From Chryseobacterium sp. 52 (GTDB taxonomy: Bacteria > Bacteroidota > Bacteroidia > Flavobacteriales > Weeksellaceae): a DNA stretch of 64,000 nt. Each line of letters opens with the position of its first letter. Positions within the stretch are counted from its first letter, which is position 1. The position numbers and the translations under genes are program-made. Positions 42,598-52,264 of the stretch are shown piece after piece. Location: contig NZ_PEEX01000001.1 in assembly GCF_002754245.1 (NCBI RefSeq), positions 4,010,001-4,074,000 on the forward strand, read 5' to 3'. A model generated the notes under the pieces. That model searched no databases. It was not told the DNA's origin and saw only the letters and a list, made by a program, of their open reading frames with translations.

Positions 42598-43734
42598 TTA
42601 TTTCCTCGGAATTTCCGGGCGTGGCATTTTATAATAGCTTCCCGAAATACTCTTTAGAAAAGCAACAACTGCATCTATTTCCTGTTCATTCAGTTTTAAC
42701 GGCTGCATGAGGTGATCGGTTACCGGAAAATTCGGATCGGCTTTCTTTTCTTCCGGACTGGGATTGATCATCTGCATTCCGCTGTTGTAGAGGCTTACCA
42801 CACCATGCAGATCATCCATCAGTCCATTGTGCATCCATGGAGCGGTATAATCCAGATCTCTTAAAGAAGGGGTTTTGAATTTCCCTACATCATCCGCTTT
42901 CTTCGTGATATGATATAACCCGAGGTCTTCATATTCCCTTTTGTAATAGGTGAGACCAATATTGTGAAAAGATTCGTCTGTAAGGTATTTTCCGTTGTGA
43001 CAGTTCATGCATCTTGCTTTGGTACGGAATAAGTGCATTCCGTAGATTTCCTTATCACTTAATGCTTTATGGTCTCCTTTTATGAATTTATCCAGTCTGC
43101 TTGGCTGGCTTCTGATCGTCTTCTGAAATACAGCCAGAGCCTTAGCTATCTTATCGAACGTAATTTTATCCGTATGATAAACGTCTTTAAAAAGCTGTCT
43201 GTATTCCGTCAGTTTAGAAAGTTTCCCGGCCAGTTTTTCCGGCTTCATATTCATTTCATTATGAGCAGAAATAGGTCCCAGCATTTGTTCTTCCAGTGTT
43301 TTGGCTCTGCCGTCCCAGAAATAGGATGTCCTTTCTGCGATGTTATAAAGGGATTGTGTATTTCTTTTTCCCTGCAGATGGTCATTTCCGAGGGCCACTT
43401 CCTGACGGTCTGCCCACCCGAGTTCCGGATTATGACAGCTGGAGCAGGAAATCTGACTGGATGACGACAGTTTAGGGTCGAAAAATAGTTTTTTTCCCAG
43501 CATCACTTCAGGGAGTTCCTGAGTATCATAGTAATTGGAATCCCATTCTATGGCCTCAAATTCCTTCCAGTCAACATCTTTATCTATAGAAGGTGCCGGC
43601 CAGTATTTTACCGGCTTTTTATATTGCTCCGCTACTTCTCCATAGTCTACGCTGTATTGCTGCATGGTGTTCTGCATGAAAAGGAAAGCGATGGCTCCTA
43701 TCAGCAGTATGACTTTAAATCCTGACAACTTCAT
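42598..43734 (-). CDS. Di-haem cytochrome c peroxidase (MauG/CcpA family)
   Basis: 378 residues with an N-terminal membrane/signal segment (about 6-20). Two c-type haem sites are CSSCH (97-101) and CMNCH (242-246). GKKLFFDPKLS before the first site and SLYNIAERTSYFWDGRA are characteristic. It reduces peroxides or oxidises a partner in the periplasm. It is the last gene of a four-gene leftward operon behind a TonB receptor, a DUF4876 protein and a barrel protein (13-base gap). The physiological substrate in this context is unknown. Confidence 0.92.
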   Translation of the reverse strand: MKLSGFKVILLIGAIAFLFMQNTMQQYSVDYGEVAEQYKKPVKYWPAPSIDKDVDWKEFEAIEWDSNYYDTQELPEVMLGKKLFFDPKLSSSSQISCSSCHNPELGWADRQEVALGNDHLQGKRNTQSLYNIAERTSYFWDGRAKTLEEQMLGPISAHNEMNMKPEKLAGKLSKLTEYRQLFKDVYHTDKITFDKIAKALAVFQKTIRSQPSRLDKFIKGDHKALSDKEIYGMHLFRTKARCMNCHNGKYLTDESFHNIGLTYYKREYEDLGLYHITKKADDVGKFKTPSLRDLDYTAPWMHNGLMDDLHGVVSLYNSGMQMINPSPEEKKADPNFPVTDHLMQPLKLNEQEIDAVVAFLKSISGSYYKMPRPEIPRK

Positions 43735-43747
43735 AATCCTTCTGAGT

Positions 43748-45262
43748 TTAAAAAACAGTTCCTATTGTGACTGCAAATAATGTATTGTTCCCGTTTTGAA
43801 AATTACGGTATACCATCTTTCCTCCTGCAAAAGCATTTTTTACAACAGGAAAGCTGAAATGAAAATTGACATCCAGTTTTGCCTGCCAGAAATCTGATGA
43901 CTGAAAAGCATAATTTTCCTGCAACATCTGATTAACTGATGGTTTTCCTGCGTTGTTGAAAACAGCACTTTTCTTATACACATCCGTTACGGAAAGCCCC
44001 AGAGCGATGGAAAGCCCCAGATTACTGCTAAATGTTTTCAGCCACTGATAATCGGCGCCGTATATCATTCTGTTTACCTCAACAGCAGATAACGGATTGC
44101 TGTATTTTTCTTTTTCCTGAATGAGTCCGGCAAAAGGAATCAGTGAAGATTTTACATCTGCTTTTTCTATCTGCAAAAGTCCTTTCAGCATCACAGTACT
44201 CATCTTATGATTATATCTTTCCGCACTTCCTATCTGTATATAGTTTCTGGAATTTTCATTGAGGAAAAGATGTTCTGTTCCTTTTCTTTCTGTACTGCTT
44301 CCATCAGCAGAAACTCCCCAGATTAATTTTCTGCCGGTAAAGAATTTCCCCAGTGAGAAAGTAAACCGTTGCTCTTCAATTTTTGATGCATTGAGGTCTG
44401 TATATTCTGTCAGAAATTTATCCAGACTGAATTTTTTCAACCCTACATTCAGGAACCAATTTCTGTTGACAGCTTCAAAAACCTGTATTCCTCCTCCATA
44501 AGACCAGCCTTCATAATAAGCCCGACGAAGTTTTCCGGACAGCAGTTCATTATAATTGCCCAGTCCGCTCATATTATAGATAACAGGATATCCCTGATTG
44601 CTGACAAAGCTTAAATAATGTTTCTGGGTATACTTTTCTCCTTCCACATAGGCTCCTATTCTGAATTTTTCAAACATCAGTTTGTTGGCTCCCAGCGCTA
44701 AAGAGAAGTTGGCAGAGGTGTTTTTCGGCCGCGGATCTGTATCTCTGTAACTCAGACTGGCTCTGTAGCTGCCGGTAATCCCCAGCGTAAAAGAGTTGAC
44801 CTTCTTTGAATAGCCTCCTGAAAAGCTGTAATTTTCAAATTTCATATCTCCTCCTACACTGTCGGCCGCAACATAAGGATAGATGAGATTGTAATCCGCA
44901 TTTTCGTTCCATATTACCTGCTTTGTTTTTCCCTGTGTATAAGAGGCATTGCCCCAAACCGTTGTGCCTTTATCCAGCATCTGTAAGGAATGAGCTTCAG
45001 CTCCCCATAGGGTCTGCCCTTTCCCTTTCTGCTGTATTTCGTTGGGGGTATCAGTCATTTCTGTAGTCAGTTTAAAGGTCGTAATGTTGTATTTCCTTGC
45101 CCCCGAAATATTGGCAGGATTTGAATTGATGCTGTTTCTGAACATTCTTTGACCGCTGTATTCTTCACGGACTTTTTCCATGATCGTATCACTGATCTGA
45201 GCCTGGAATGCTGCACTGAACAGGGAGGTTAACAGAAATATTATGGAATGAAAATTTTTCAT
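43748..45262 (-). CDS. Outer-membrane beta-barrel protein (DUF6850-like)
   Basis: 504 residues. A signal peptide ends FSAAFQAQ, followed by alternating amphipathic strands and an aromatic C-terminus (LFAVTIGTVF), indicating an outer-membrane barrel without plug. Similar proteins (DUF6850) stand between DUF4876 genes and cytochrome peroxidases in Bacteroidota. The function is unknown. It starts 1 base after the DUF4876 stop. Confidence 0.75.
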   Translation of the reverse strand: MKNFHSIIFLLTSLFSAAFQAQISDTIMEKVREEYSGQRMFRNSINSNPANISGARKYNITTFKLTTEMTDTPNEIQQKGKGQTLWGAEAHSLQMLDKGTTVWGNASYTQGKTKQVIWNENADYNLIYPYVAADSVGGDMKFENYSFSGGYSKKVNSFTLGITGSYRASLSYRDTDPRPKNTSANFSLALGANKLMFEKFRIGAYVEGEKYTQKHYLSFVSNQGYPVIYNMSGLGNYNELLSGKLRRAYYEGWSYGGGIQVFEAVNRNWFLNVGLKKFSLDKFLTEYTDLNASKIEEQRFTFSLGKFFTGRKLIWGVSADGSSTERKGTEHLFLNENSRNYIQIGSAERYNHKMSTVMLKGLLQIEKADVKSSLIPFAGLIQEKEKYSNPLSAVEVNRMIYGADYQWLKTFSSNLGLSIALGLSVTDVYKKSAVFNNAGKPSVNQMLQENYAFQSSDFWQAKLDVNFHFSFPVVKNAFAGGKMVYRNFQNGNNTLFAVTIGTVF

Positions 45263-45263
45263 T

Positions 45264-46478
45264 TTAATTAAATAGTGAAGGTTTTACCCCATGTTCAAAG
45301 TCTACCGTAGAATTGTTGGTGTCTTTAAAAATATTCTTACCATCTACGGTTTTCCCCATTACTTTTCTTCTGACCGCTTTTCCGAAACGGTTCTTATCTC
45401 CGTCAAAGGCACTTACAGAAGTCCATCCCATATCTAAAGACGGCGAAGTTACCAGCCACTGGAAAGAATCCTGTACACTCAGATTGACGGCATCGGTGAT
45501 CCATTCATTAGGGATTTTAACCGCTGTTCCACCCATAGGATAGACTTCTCCTCCAAAAGTAAGACTGTATTGGTACGTATATGAGTTCTGAGCAATCAGA
45601 GCTTCATTGGTCATTCCCTGCGGCATACGGGCTAAAGCATAGGCATAATATCCCTGGGTATGAATCACCATTTTTTCAAAAACATTGACCATTTTCGGAA
45701 CGGCCGGATTGTCGATATCATCGGAGTCTTCTTTAAAGATCTGGAAATTGGCTGTAGAAAGATTAATTGATAAAGTATTAAACTCTTTATGGTTGATCGC
45801 GTCTTCAGCAATAATAATAGATTCTCCCGCTTTTACCGGATAGGTATTTCCCGTTCCCGGAATTCTGATAATAGCCCCTGCAGATAAAGTACTTCCCATG
45901 ATATTAGGAGTGTAATCCTGCTTTTCATTAGTCATAAAACTGGACTGTATCAGAAGCATACCGTCTGCATATAAAGTCTGATCTGTATTATTGGTTATTT
46001 TAAAATACTGATCTCCAAAATACATAGCTCCCTGCGGTGTTTTTGTTCCTGTAAAAAATACTTCCTCCAAAATAAGGTCGCTGCTTCCGGATTTCAATGC
46101 AAGATCTATTGTTTTACTCATCTGACTGCCATTGATAACCACTCCGGTCTGTATTCCGCCTACCTTAGCTTCTGTAAGTTCTGCATTATTAGTATATACA
46201 ATGCTTCCTTCTGCAATGATATGATACGTTCCCGAAGGAAGAACCACCTGCAACTTATTGGTATTGTTAAGTTCCTGAGTCGTTGTAAACCCCGTGTTCA
46301 GCTCTTTGAAGCTTACGGTAAGGTGTTTGTATTCTTTAACCTGAATATTTTCGGGAACTACTTTGAAGTCTAACTGTAATGAAGTCTGTGCTTCCGGAGA
46401 ATCGGAATCTGATGAACAGGCCGTAAAGCTGACCAGAGCACACAATACGAATACTGTTCTTAATACATGTTTTAACAT
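45264..46478 (-). CDS. DUF4876 lipoprotein
   Basis: 404 residues. The lipoprotein signal ends CALVSFTACSS (Cys21) with an acidic Ser-rich tether. An Ig-like part (TSLQLDFKVVPENIQVKEYKHL) is followed by a beta-rich domain with LILEEVFFTGTKTPQG and DQYFKITNNTDQTLYADG, typical of DUF4876. These are surface lipoproteins paired with TonB receptors. Located 26 bases after the receptor gene and 1 base before the barrel gene. The ligand is unknown. Confidence 0.82.
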   Translation of the reverse strand: MLKHVLRTVFVLCALVSFTACSSDSDSPEAQTSLQLDFKVVPENIQVKEYKHLTVSFKELNTGFTTTQELNNTNKLQVVLPSGTYHIIAEGSIVYTNNAELTEAKVGGIQTGVVINGSQMSKTIDLALKSGSSDLILEEVFFTGTKTPQGAMYFGDQYFKITNNTDQTLYADGMLLIQSSFMTNEKQDYTPNIMGSTLSAGAIIRIPGTGNTYPVKAGESIIIAEDAINHKEFNTLSINLSTANFQIFKEDSDDIDNPAVPKMVNVFEKMVIHTQGYYAYALARMPQGMTNEALIAQNSYTYQYSLTFGGEVYPMGGTAVKIPNEWITDAVNLSVQDSFQWLVTSPSLDMGWTSVSAFDGDKNRFGKAVRRKVMGKTVDGKNIFKDTNNSTVDFEHGVKPSLFN

Positions 46479-46504
46479 AACTTATTGAATTGAATTGAAT
46501 TTGT

Positions 46505-49300
46505 TTATAAATTGAAATTGATCTCCATTCCGAAGTATGGATCCTGAACTCCTTTTCTGTTAATCGTTACTCCATTGACGCTGTAAGGAGCATAATAACT
46601 GAAAAGCCTGCTTGCAAACATGGAAACCACAACGGCTTTGTTTCTAAAACTTTTGGTGACTTTCAGGTTAAGGTTCATCTCCATGGGTCTTCTGGATGTA
46701 TTGTAACGGTCGTCATTCTGAGCTATGATCAAGCTTTGCAGGATGGTTCCCTGTGCCTCATCAGGATTGAAAGGGAAAATATTTCCGTTCTGATCTACAT
46801 AATGGCTTGGTACGCCGTTCATTGGAGACAATTTTCTCATAGAATACCAGGAAAACTGAAATGATGATGAAAATACCAAATCCAGCTTTGGAATGTAGGT
46901 ATCCAGCATCAGGTTGGTATTCAGTACTTCATTTGCTGAACCGGGTTCCATTCCTTCATACAGTCCGAGGTACGGATATGGTTTTCCGTTGATCAAAAGA
47001 TCTCTACTTCTGTATACCGGCATGCTGTTGCCATATTTGGTACGGAACCACGCTCCGTTGACGGTAAATCGGGTATTGATGACAGGAATACGGTTGGAGG
47101 AATACTGAAATTCTACGCCTTCTTTATTAATCTTACTTCCATTGCGCTGAGTGGTATAGATGAGATTCTCATTAACTGTCTGATAAGGTAATGTACTGAT
47201 ATCCGGTGGTGAAGTGATTGCATCGTGATTGATGCCTGATGTATCATATTTTTTGTACTGATACCCCGCATACTGATTCATAGAACGGAAGGCATTGTTC
47301 ATGTTTTCTTTAAAAACAGTTACTGATAATTGATGAAAACCTAAACTGAAATCCATCCTGACTTCAAATTTTTCATTTACGGCAGGTTCTATTTCAGGGT
47401 TCTGAGGAATATAAATCATGGTTTTATAATTGACCTTTCTGTAATTCGGATTGTTGTGGAAATAGTTCAGCTGCTGGACATCTTTGTAAAATAACTCGGG
47501 ATACAATATGTTCAGATCAGGAAACAGACTTTGCTTTCCGTACCCAAGTGTTAAGGCAAGCTGCGCATTTTTATTCATCACCTCAAAGGCAGGAAGCTGC
47601 CACTGAAAATTGGCTCTTGGATCGGCATAGATCTTTCCGTTCATTTTAAATTCTGAAGGGAGATTCATCATTGAGTTTCCTCTGATTCCCAATGCCAGAG
47701 TCAGTTTATTCCTGCCCAGATCTGCTGTACTGACAGATTCCAGGAATAATGCAGCTGTACTGTAAGCAGGAACATCACGATAGGCACGGGGTCTGAATGT
47801 AGATTTAGGATCAATAGGTCTGTGTACATCAAACTGCTGTCCCTCGCCCCAGTTTTTGCTTAACTGCCAGTCGAAACCTGCATTAAATTCATTTTTAAAT
47901 GTTTTATAATCAAGCTGAAAGTTATTGACCATTTTTACAAATACATCCAGAGGTTTACCATCTACCTGATAATCGGAAATGTATTGGGCTTGCGGATAGT
48001 AGCCATCATATTCTCCTTCTGTTCCGGATAAGGGAAAGGCTGTTGCATTTTCAAGCTGGATAAATTTGGTCTGTTTTATTTTGTCGAATCTCTGATTGGC
48101 TGTTACCTGAAGCTCTGTTGAACGGTAAAACGAAGGTTCGTTTCTGGTATAATTGAACGTATTGGATAAGCTGATCAGATGGTTGTTGACTTTATAGGAG
48201 TTCAGTTCGGATAGATCTACATCCGGATCAGATTTTGATCCGTCCAGAGAACCGGTATAGCTCAGGTGAGACTGCCATCTGAAGCTTCCTCCATCGTATT
48301 TTTTTTCTTTTACTACAGCCAGATTTGCTGTTATTCTTTTATAATTTTCCAGTCTGTCTCTTGGGTCAGATTTAGCATCCAGATAATCAAGGCCTGTATT
48401 GATTTTCAGATCACCTTCTTTATTTTCAAAACCTTTATTCAGGGCAAAAAGCTTGCTGTAACCATCTGCTTTAAATCTCGCATTCCATTTTGAATATCCT
48501 GATTTATTCGTAATCTTTACAATTCCTGAGGTCAGGTTTCCGTATACTACAGAAGGAATTCCACGCAGTATTTCAACACTTTCAATCTGATCTGTAGAGA
48601 TACTTCTCATATCCACTCCACTTGTGATATTGAGTCTTCTTTTCAGGCCGTTATTGGTTTTATCTAAAAAATCGTAGGTGTACTGCAGATTAGCTCCCGA
48701 GTTCAATGGCGCCCCATCAACCAGAAAAGTCGTTCCCATAGAAGATGTATTATAATCACTTCCGGGATTTCCGGTTTCACGGAGATGGATTTTATTGACC
48801 TGATTCAAAACCGGATCACCAGACCTTCCACCGGGAAGAAGTTCTAACAGATCTGTGAAACTTGAAGGCTGCAGATGCTGCATTGCGCCTTGGTTTATAA
48901 TGGATGAAGAGGTCAGTCCTTTTCCTTCTTTGGCGGTAATAACTACTTCTTCAATGCTGTTGATTTTCTCTTTGAAATCAATGGTAAATGTTTCTGCTTT
49001 GGTAACGGTTATTCTATTGGAATAGCCAAGATGATTATTTTTACGGATCTCTATTTGATAAGTTCCGGGAAAAGCCTGCAATATGGCCTCACCTTTATCA
49101 TCTGTGAAAATTTTATATTGATTTTCATCCGATATCATCTGTATTTCTGAACCTCCTGGAGATTCAGGACGGTTGTCTTTTACTTCGAAAGTAAGGGTAA
49201 CCCTTCTGTCCTGTGCACTGAATATAGTAGCGGTAAGAAGTAAGAAAAAGAAACTGAAAAATTGAAATCTGAAAGTAAATTTTGAATCATTGTGTAGCAT
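46505..49300 (-). CDS. TonB-dependent outer-membrane receptor
   Basis: 931 residues. A signal peptide ends ATIFSAQD. An N-terminal carboxypeptidase-regulatory-like domain spans about 33-110, and the plug contains EEVVITAKEG and STDQIESVEILRGIPSVVYG. A large barrel ends in a terminal aromatic-rich strand (YFGMEINFNL). It is the first gene of the operon with the DUF4876 lipoprotein, the barrel protein and the peroxidase. The TonB-linked uptake substrate may be iron- or haem-related given the peroxidase and the Fur-like palindrome upstream, but this is speculative. Confidence 0.9.
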   Translation of the reverse strand: MLHNDSKFTFRFQFFSFFFLLLTATIFSAQDRRVTLTFEVKDNRPESPGGSEIQMISDENQYKIFTDDKGEAILQAFPGTYQIEIRKNNHLGYSNRITVTKAETFTIDFKEKINSIEEVVITAKEGKGLTSSSIINQGAMQHLQPSSFTDLLELLPGGRSGDPVLNQVNKIHLRETGNPGSDYNTSSMGTTFLVDGAPLNSGANLQYTYDFLDKTNNGLKRRLNITSGVDMRSISTDQIESVEILRGIPSVVYGNLTSGIVKITNKSGYSKWNARFKADGYSKLFALNKGFENKEGDLKINTGLDYLDAKSDPRDRLENYKRITANLAVVKEKKYDGGSFRWQSHLSYTGSLDGSKSDPDVDLSELNSYKVNNHLISLSNTFNYTRNEPSFYRSTELQVTANQRFDKIKQTKFIQLENATAFPLSGTEGEYDGYYPQAQYISDYQVDGKPLDVFVKMVNNFQLDYKTFKNEFNAGFDWQLSKNWGEGQQFDVHRPIDPKSTFRPRAYRDVPAYSTAALFLESVSTADLGRNKLTLALGIRGNSMMNLPSEFKMNGKIYADPRANFQWQLPAFEVMNKNAQLALTLGYGKQSLFPDLNILYPELFYKDVQQLNYFHNNPNYRKVNYKTMIYIPQNPEIEPAVNEKFEVRMDFSLGFHQLSVTVFKENMNNAFRSMNQYAGYQYKKYDTSGINHDAITSPPDISTLPYQTVNENLIYTTQRNGSKINKEGVEFQYSSNRIPVINTRFTVNGAWFRTKYGNSMPVYRSRDLLINGKPYPYLGLYEGMEPGSANEVLNTNLMLDTYIPKLDLVFSSSFQFSWYSMRKLSPMNGVPSHYVDQNGNIFPFNPDEAQGTILQSLIIAQNDDRYNTSRRPMEMNLNLKVTKSFRNKAVVVSMFASRLFSYYAPYSVNGVTINRKGVQDPYFGMEINFNL

Positions 49301-49626
49301 CAGGCATTATTCTTCCGGCAAATTTAGGAGCCTCAGGAATGCACCACTAATTTTATTTAGAATAATTTAAAATAGTTGATAAAAATCATTTTTTCCCTAT
49401 TAAAAAGTGAATTAATATTAAATTATAAAAGATGCAAAAGCTTTCGACTCTTATAATTTTATCATTTATTTCACTAAAAAGTCTTCAAAATTAATGAGGG
49501 ATCGATTAACAGTCTGCCTTTTTTAACGCAAAATTTCTTTTTTTGATTTAAGGAAGATCAGAACAGTAAGAGAACTTTTCCTGTAGTCATTTTTCCATGA
49601 AAATTCTCCTCTTTACAGAAAGGATT
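49301..49626. other. Intergenic region upstream of the TonB receptor operon
   Basis: The 326 bases contain the Fur-like palindrome described separately and the 3' flank of the acyltransferase gene. No gene or terminator is evident. Confidence 0.5.
49355..49373. promoter_or_regulatory. Fur-box-like imperfect palindrome
   Basis: ATTTAGAATAATTTAAAAT is symmetric at 14 of 18 positions around a central base and lies 55-73 bases upstream of the TonB receptor start. Its size and AT-rich 9-1-9 layout resemble Fur operators. No experimental consensus for this organism is available to me. Confidence 0.35.
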
Positions 49627-50778
49627 TTACAGGCAATCATCTGAATGTTTTTCTTCAGACTTAAGTTTATTGATCAACGGATTGGCATACATGGCCAGAA
49701 AATGTTCTTTGGAAACCGGTTCAGACAGGTCGATACGCATTTCCAGTCTTCTTACAAACAACTGTTTTTCCTGCTCAGTATACTGTGAGGCGTAGGTATT
49801 GGTATTGTGAAGGAGATCGTAAGCAATAAATTTAGTTGGCCAAAGCTTGTAGTTCTTTATGATGGAGTCATCTATGATCTGCGCAACAGCCTGCAACTGT
49901 TTATTTTTGTTGTCAATATGAGCCGCAATATCATCCAGTTCAGTATTCAATACTTTTCCGGCGTGAATATGAATCCTTTTCTTTTGTCCCAATACGCCGC
50001 TGAGCATGGTATTAAAATCTTCATTTTCATCTTTAATATACTCTTCATCTCTGTGTTTTGCCAGAAGCTGAGGCATCTTTAAAGCATCTGTAGGGTCATA
50101 TTCGTAGGAGATCGATATCGGGACAATTTGTAATGTTTTAAAATAATCCGTCAACGGCATATCTCCGGCTGCCATAGCAAGCATTTTTAAAACGCCCTGC
50201 TGGGTAGCATCGTTTCCGTCTTTTGTACGTCCTTCACGCTGTGCAATCCAAACGGAGCGGTTCTCGTGGTGTAAAAGCTGATCAATATATTCAGACATGG
50301 TCTGAGAGCTTTTGAGCTGCTCCCGAATCGGAAGTCCTCTCTGTACTAAAAAGTTACGGTTCAGCTTTGCAAGTACATGCAGAAATGTTTTCTGAACAAG
50401 ATTATCACCAATCGCCGAAGAAGTCATAATATACCCTCCTTCCAAAAGGACAAGGTTAAGCAGCGAAGTATCTAAAACAATGTCTCTGTGATTGGAAATG
50501 AAAAGGTAAGGCGTATTTTTATCCAGCTGATCAAATCCCGAAGTCGTTAACCCTTCAGAGCTTTTCGCAAGGATCTGACGAATGGTATGGGCTATAAAAT
50601 TGTGCTGAAAATCACTTGTAGAATGAATATTTTTAAACTGTTCTCTCCAAACCTGTTTATCAACATCCGGAAATGTAAAGCTCATCAGTGCTTTCATCAT
50701 TGGATCACGGGCTACACCACGTAATGCTTCATTTACTTCATGATCATAGAAAGGCCTGATTTCATCGAACTTCGACAT
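49627..50778 (-). CDS. 1-acyl-glycerol-3-phosphate acyltransferase-like protein
   Basis: 383 residues from MSKFDEIRPF (50778); the upstream extension to 50817 looks like leader. Acyltransferase block I is NHRDIVLD (HxxxxD, near 100), block II FLVQRGLPIR, block III IAQREGRTKDGND. These place it in the PlsB/PlsC superfamily, in a branch of larger flavobacterial proteins. It should acylate a glycerophospholipid precursor at the membrane's inner face. Not obviously in an operon. Confidence 0.83.
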   Translation of the reverse strand: MSKFDEIRPFYDHEVNEALRGVARDPMMKALMSFTFPDVDKQVWREQFKNIHSTSDFQHNFIAHTIRQILAKSSEGLTTSGFDQLDKNTPYLFISNHRDIVLDTSLLNLVLLEGGYIMTSSAIGDNLVQKTFLHVLAKLNRNFLVQRGLPIREQLKSSQTMSEYIDQLLHHENRSVWIAQREGRTKDGNDATQQGVLKMLAMAAGDMPLTDYFKTLQIVPISISYEYDPTDALKMPQLLAKHRDEEYIKDENEDFNTMLSGVLGQKKRIHIHAGKVLNTELDDIAAHIDNKNKQLQAVAQIIDDSIIKNYKLWPTKFIAYDLLHNTNTYASQYTEQEKQLFVRRLEMRIDLSEPVSKEHFLAMYANPLINKLKSEEKHSDDCL

Positions 50779-51093
50779 GCAACTATTTATAATTAATACT
50801 ATTTTGCAAAAGAACAAAAATTTATCGAGGGTACCTTGGAATGTTTGTTAAAGTATTATGATTTACGTTTAAGTTTAGAAATCATAGTATTTTATTCATC
50901 AAGAAGTATTTCTATTTTGATGAAGGTCTGTCTCTAAAAAAGAAGCACGATCTTAATACATTACGTTTGCGGTGAATTTAGTTTCACACAAAGGTTGATT
51001 TTGATAATTCATGGTAAGAATACAAAGAGAAGAATCAACCTTTGATTGATTCAATTAAGTAAGCGTGTTATCGGTCTGTTTAATCAGTACTTT
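50779..51093. other. Intergenic region with long-arm inverted repeat
   Basis: 315 bases without a gene. The main content is the 12-base inverted repeat at 50989-51044 (separate entry). The rest is AT-rich spacer. Confidence 0.5.
50989..51044. repeat. 12-base perfect inverted repeat with 32-base loop
   Basis: CAAAGGTTGATT (50989-51000) and AATCAACCTTTG (51033-51044) are exact complements. The loop is AT-rich and there is no T-run directly after either arm, so a standard terminator is unlikely. It may be the ends of a tiny mobile element, a recombination site or a structured RNA. Confidence 0.6.
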
Positions 51094-51639
51094 TTATCTT
51101 ACTTTTTCCAAAAGATAGAGTTTAGCCCCTGAAAATGCCAGTTTAGGCATCACATTTCCTTCTAAAACCATTGTTTTATTGTTGACATCAATGACTGAAA
51201 TGTAATTATTGGAATTGTATTCTATATAATTTTCCTTTTCTTTCGTCAGAGGGTTTTTCCCAAATTCCATAGAGTATTTCACCCAGTCTTCCTTTTCAGA
51301 ACTGCAGTGTACCGGTTTGAATTTAGATTTTTTAGCCTTGAAAATAATCTGATCAAAACTTTCCGTACAGTCTGATGTAAAAGAACTTTCCGGATTCTGA
51401 TCATTGGTAAAATCTTCAAAAGACCCCTTATACACCCCTACCACTTTCCAGGTACCATCCAAACGGTCTTCATCTATTTTCCCTTTGGCTTTGCTTACGG
51501 CCCAGCTAATTCCATTGACAGTACCTTTTACAGCTTTATAGCTTACGTTGACAGCTCCTTTTACGACTTTAGCGGCAGTAGATACAACGCATGAGTTTAA
51601 GATAAGAAGGGATGAGAGAAGGAGGATTGTTTTTTTCAT
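51094..51639 (-). CDS. Putative lipoprotein, unknown function
   Basis: 181 residues. The lipoprotein signal ends LLILNSC (Cys17). An amphipathic stretch AAKVVKGAVNVSYKAVKGTVNG contains an internal VKGxVN repeat that could lie on a membrane surface. The C-terminal two thirds start LDGTWKVVGVYKG, lipocalin-like in appearance, with paired Cys (SDCTE, VHCSS) that could form a disulphide. No firm family. Stands alone. Confidence 0.68.
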   Translation of the reverse strand: MKKTILLLSSLLILNSCVVSTAAKVVKGAVNVSYKAVKGTVNGISWAVSKAKGKIDEDRLDGTWKVVGVYKGSFEDFTNDQNPESSFTSDCTESFDQIIFKAKKSKFKPVHCSSEKEDWVKYSMEFGKNPLTKEKENYIEYNSNNYISVIDVNNKTMVLEGNVMPKLAFSGAKLYLLEKVR

Positions 51640-52264
51640 TGTGTTTTTTTATAGGGTACGAAGGTAAGGATTTTGGTGGAAATTTTTATTGAGAATAATA
51701 AGAGAGCTAAATCATACAATCAGAAATACGTGAATTCAACTTGGATAAAAAACATAACCTCTATCAATAACTGATAAGGTAAAATAGATTACTTTATCTC
51801 AATATCAATGCCATTTCGAAGATGAAGAGTTATTAATTTATTCATAGTTTTTTTACTCCTGAATGAATCATATATCTACTGTTAAAAACATGTTCAATTT
51901 TTAACTACATAAAACCCCCTTGCTTATTTTCACTGTACATATCATTCATCTCTTTTACAGTTTTATTTATACTAGTTCCAACAACTTTTGTATTAATTTC
52001 ACAAATCTAATAGAATACATAAATTTTTTTTTTATTGTTAGATTTTTTTTTGCGTTAAAATCAATAATGTATTTCCCAGATTTATATAATAGAATTATTA
52101 TTTGATATAATTAAATAAAATACTTAAATAAAAACATTGAAATATAAATATTTCACGTCAAAAGAAATAAATATTGTAATATAGGCTTTGAAGTAGATAA
52201 TTTAGTGAATATCTTTACATCTCCATTTTGAAAAAAAGGAGAAAAAATCACTAAAATTATTACA
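51640..52264. other. 625-base AT-rich spacer left of the MazG/helicase cassette
   Basis: The region is extremely AT-rich, especially after 51900, and clearly richer than neighbouring spacers. A 17-codon frame on the minus strand near 51795-51848 has an AGGAG upstream but stops early, perhaps the stub of a lost gene. A frame at 51920-52105 has no protein character. Promoter elements for the cassette lie at 52188-52217. Confidence 0.5.
52188..52217 (+). promoter_or_regulatory. Promoter of the MazG/helicase cassette
   Basis: TTG at 52188-52190 and TATCTTTA at 52210-52217 (7 of 8 to TAnnTTTG) are separated by 19 bases, the expected Bacteroidota spacing. The leader would be about 40 bases. An 8-base inverted repeat (TTTAGTGA at 52201-52208, TCACTAAA at 52248-52255) flanks the predicted start region and could fold in the leader or bind a regulator. 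Confidence 0.6.

Noticed and set aside
50989..51044. Rho-independent terminator for the lipoprotein gene at 51094
   Set aside because: The loop is 32 bases and there is no U-run after the stem on the minus strand.
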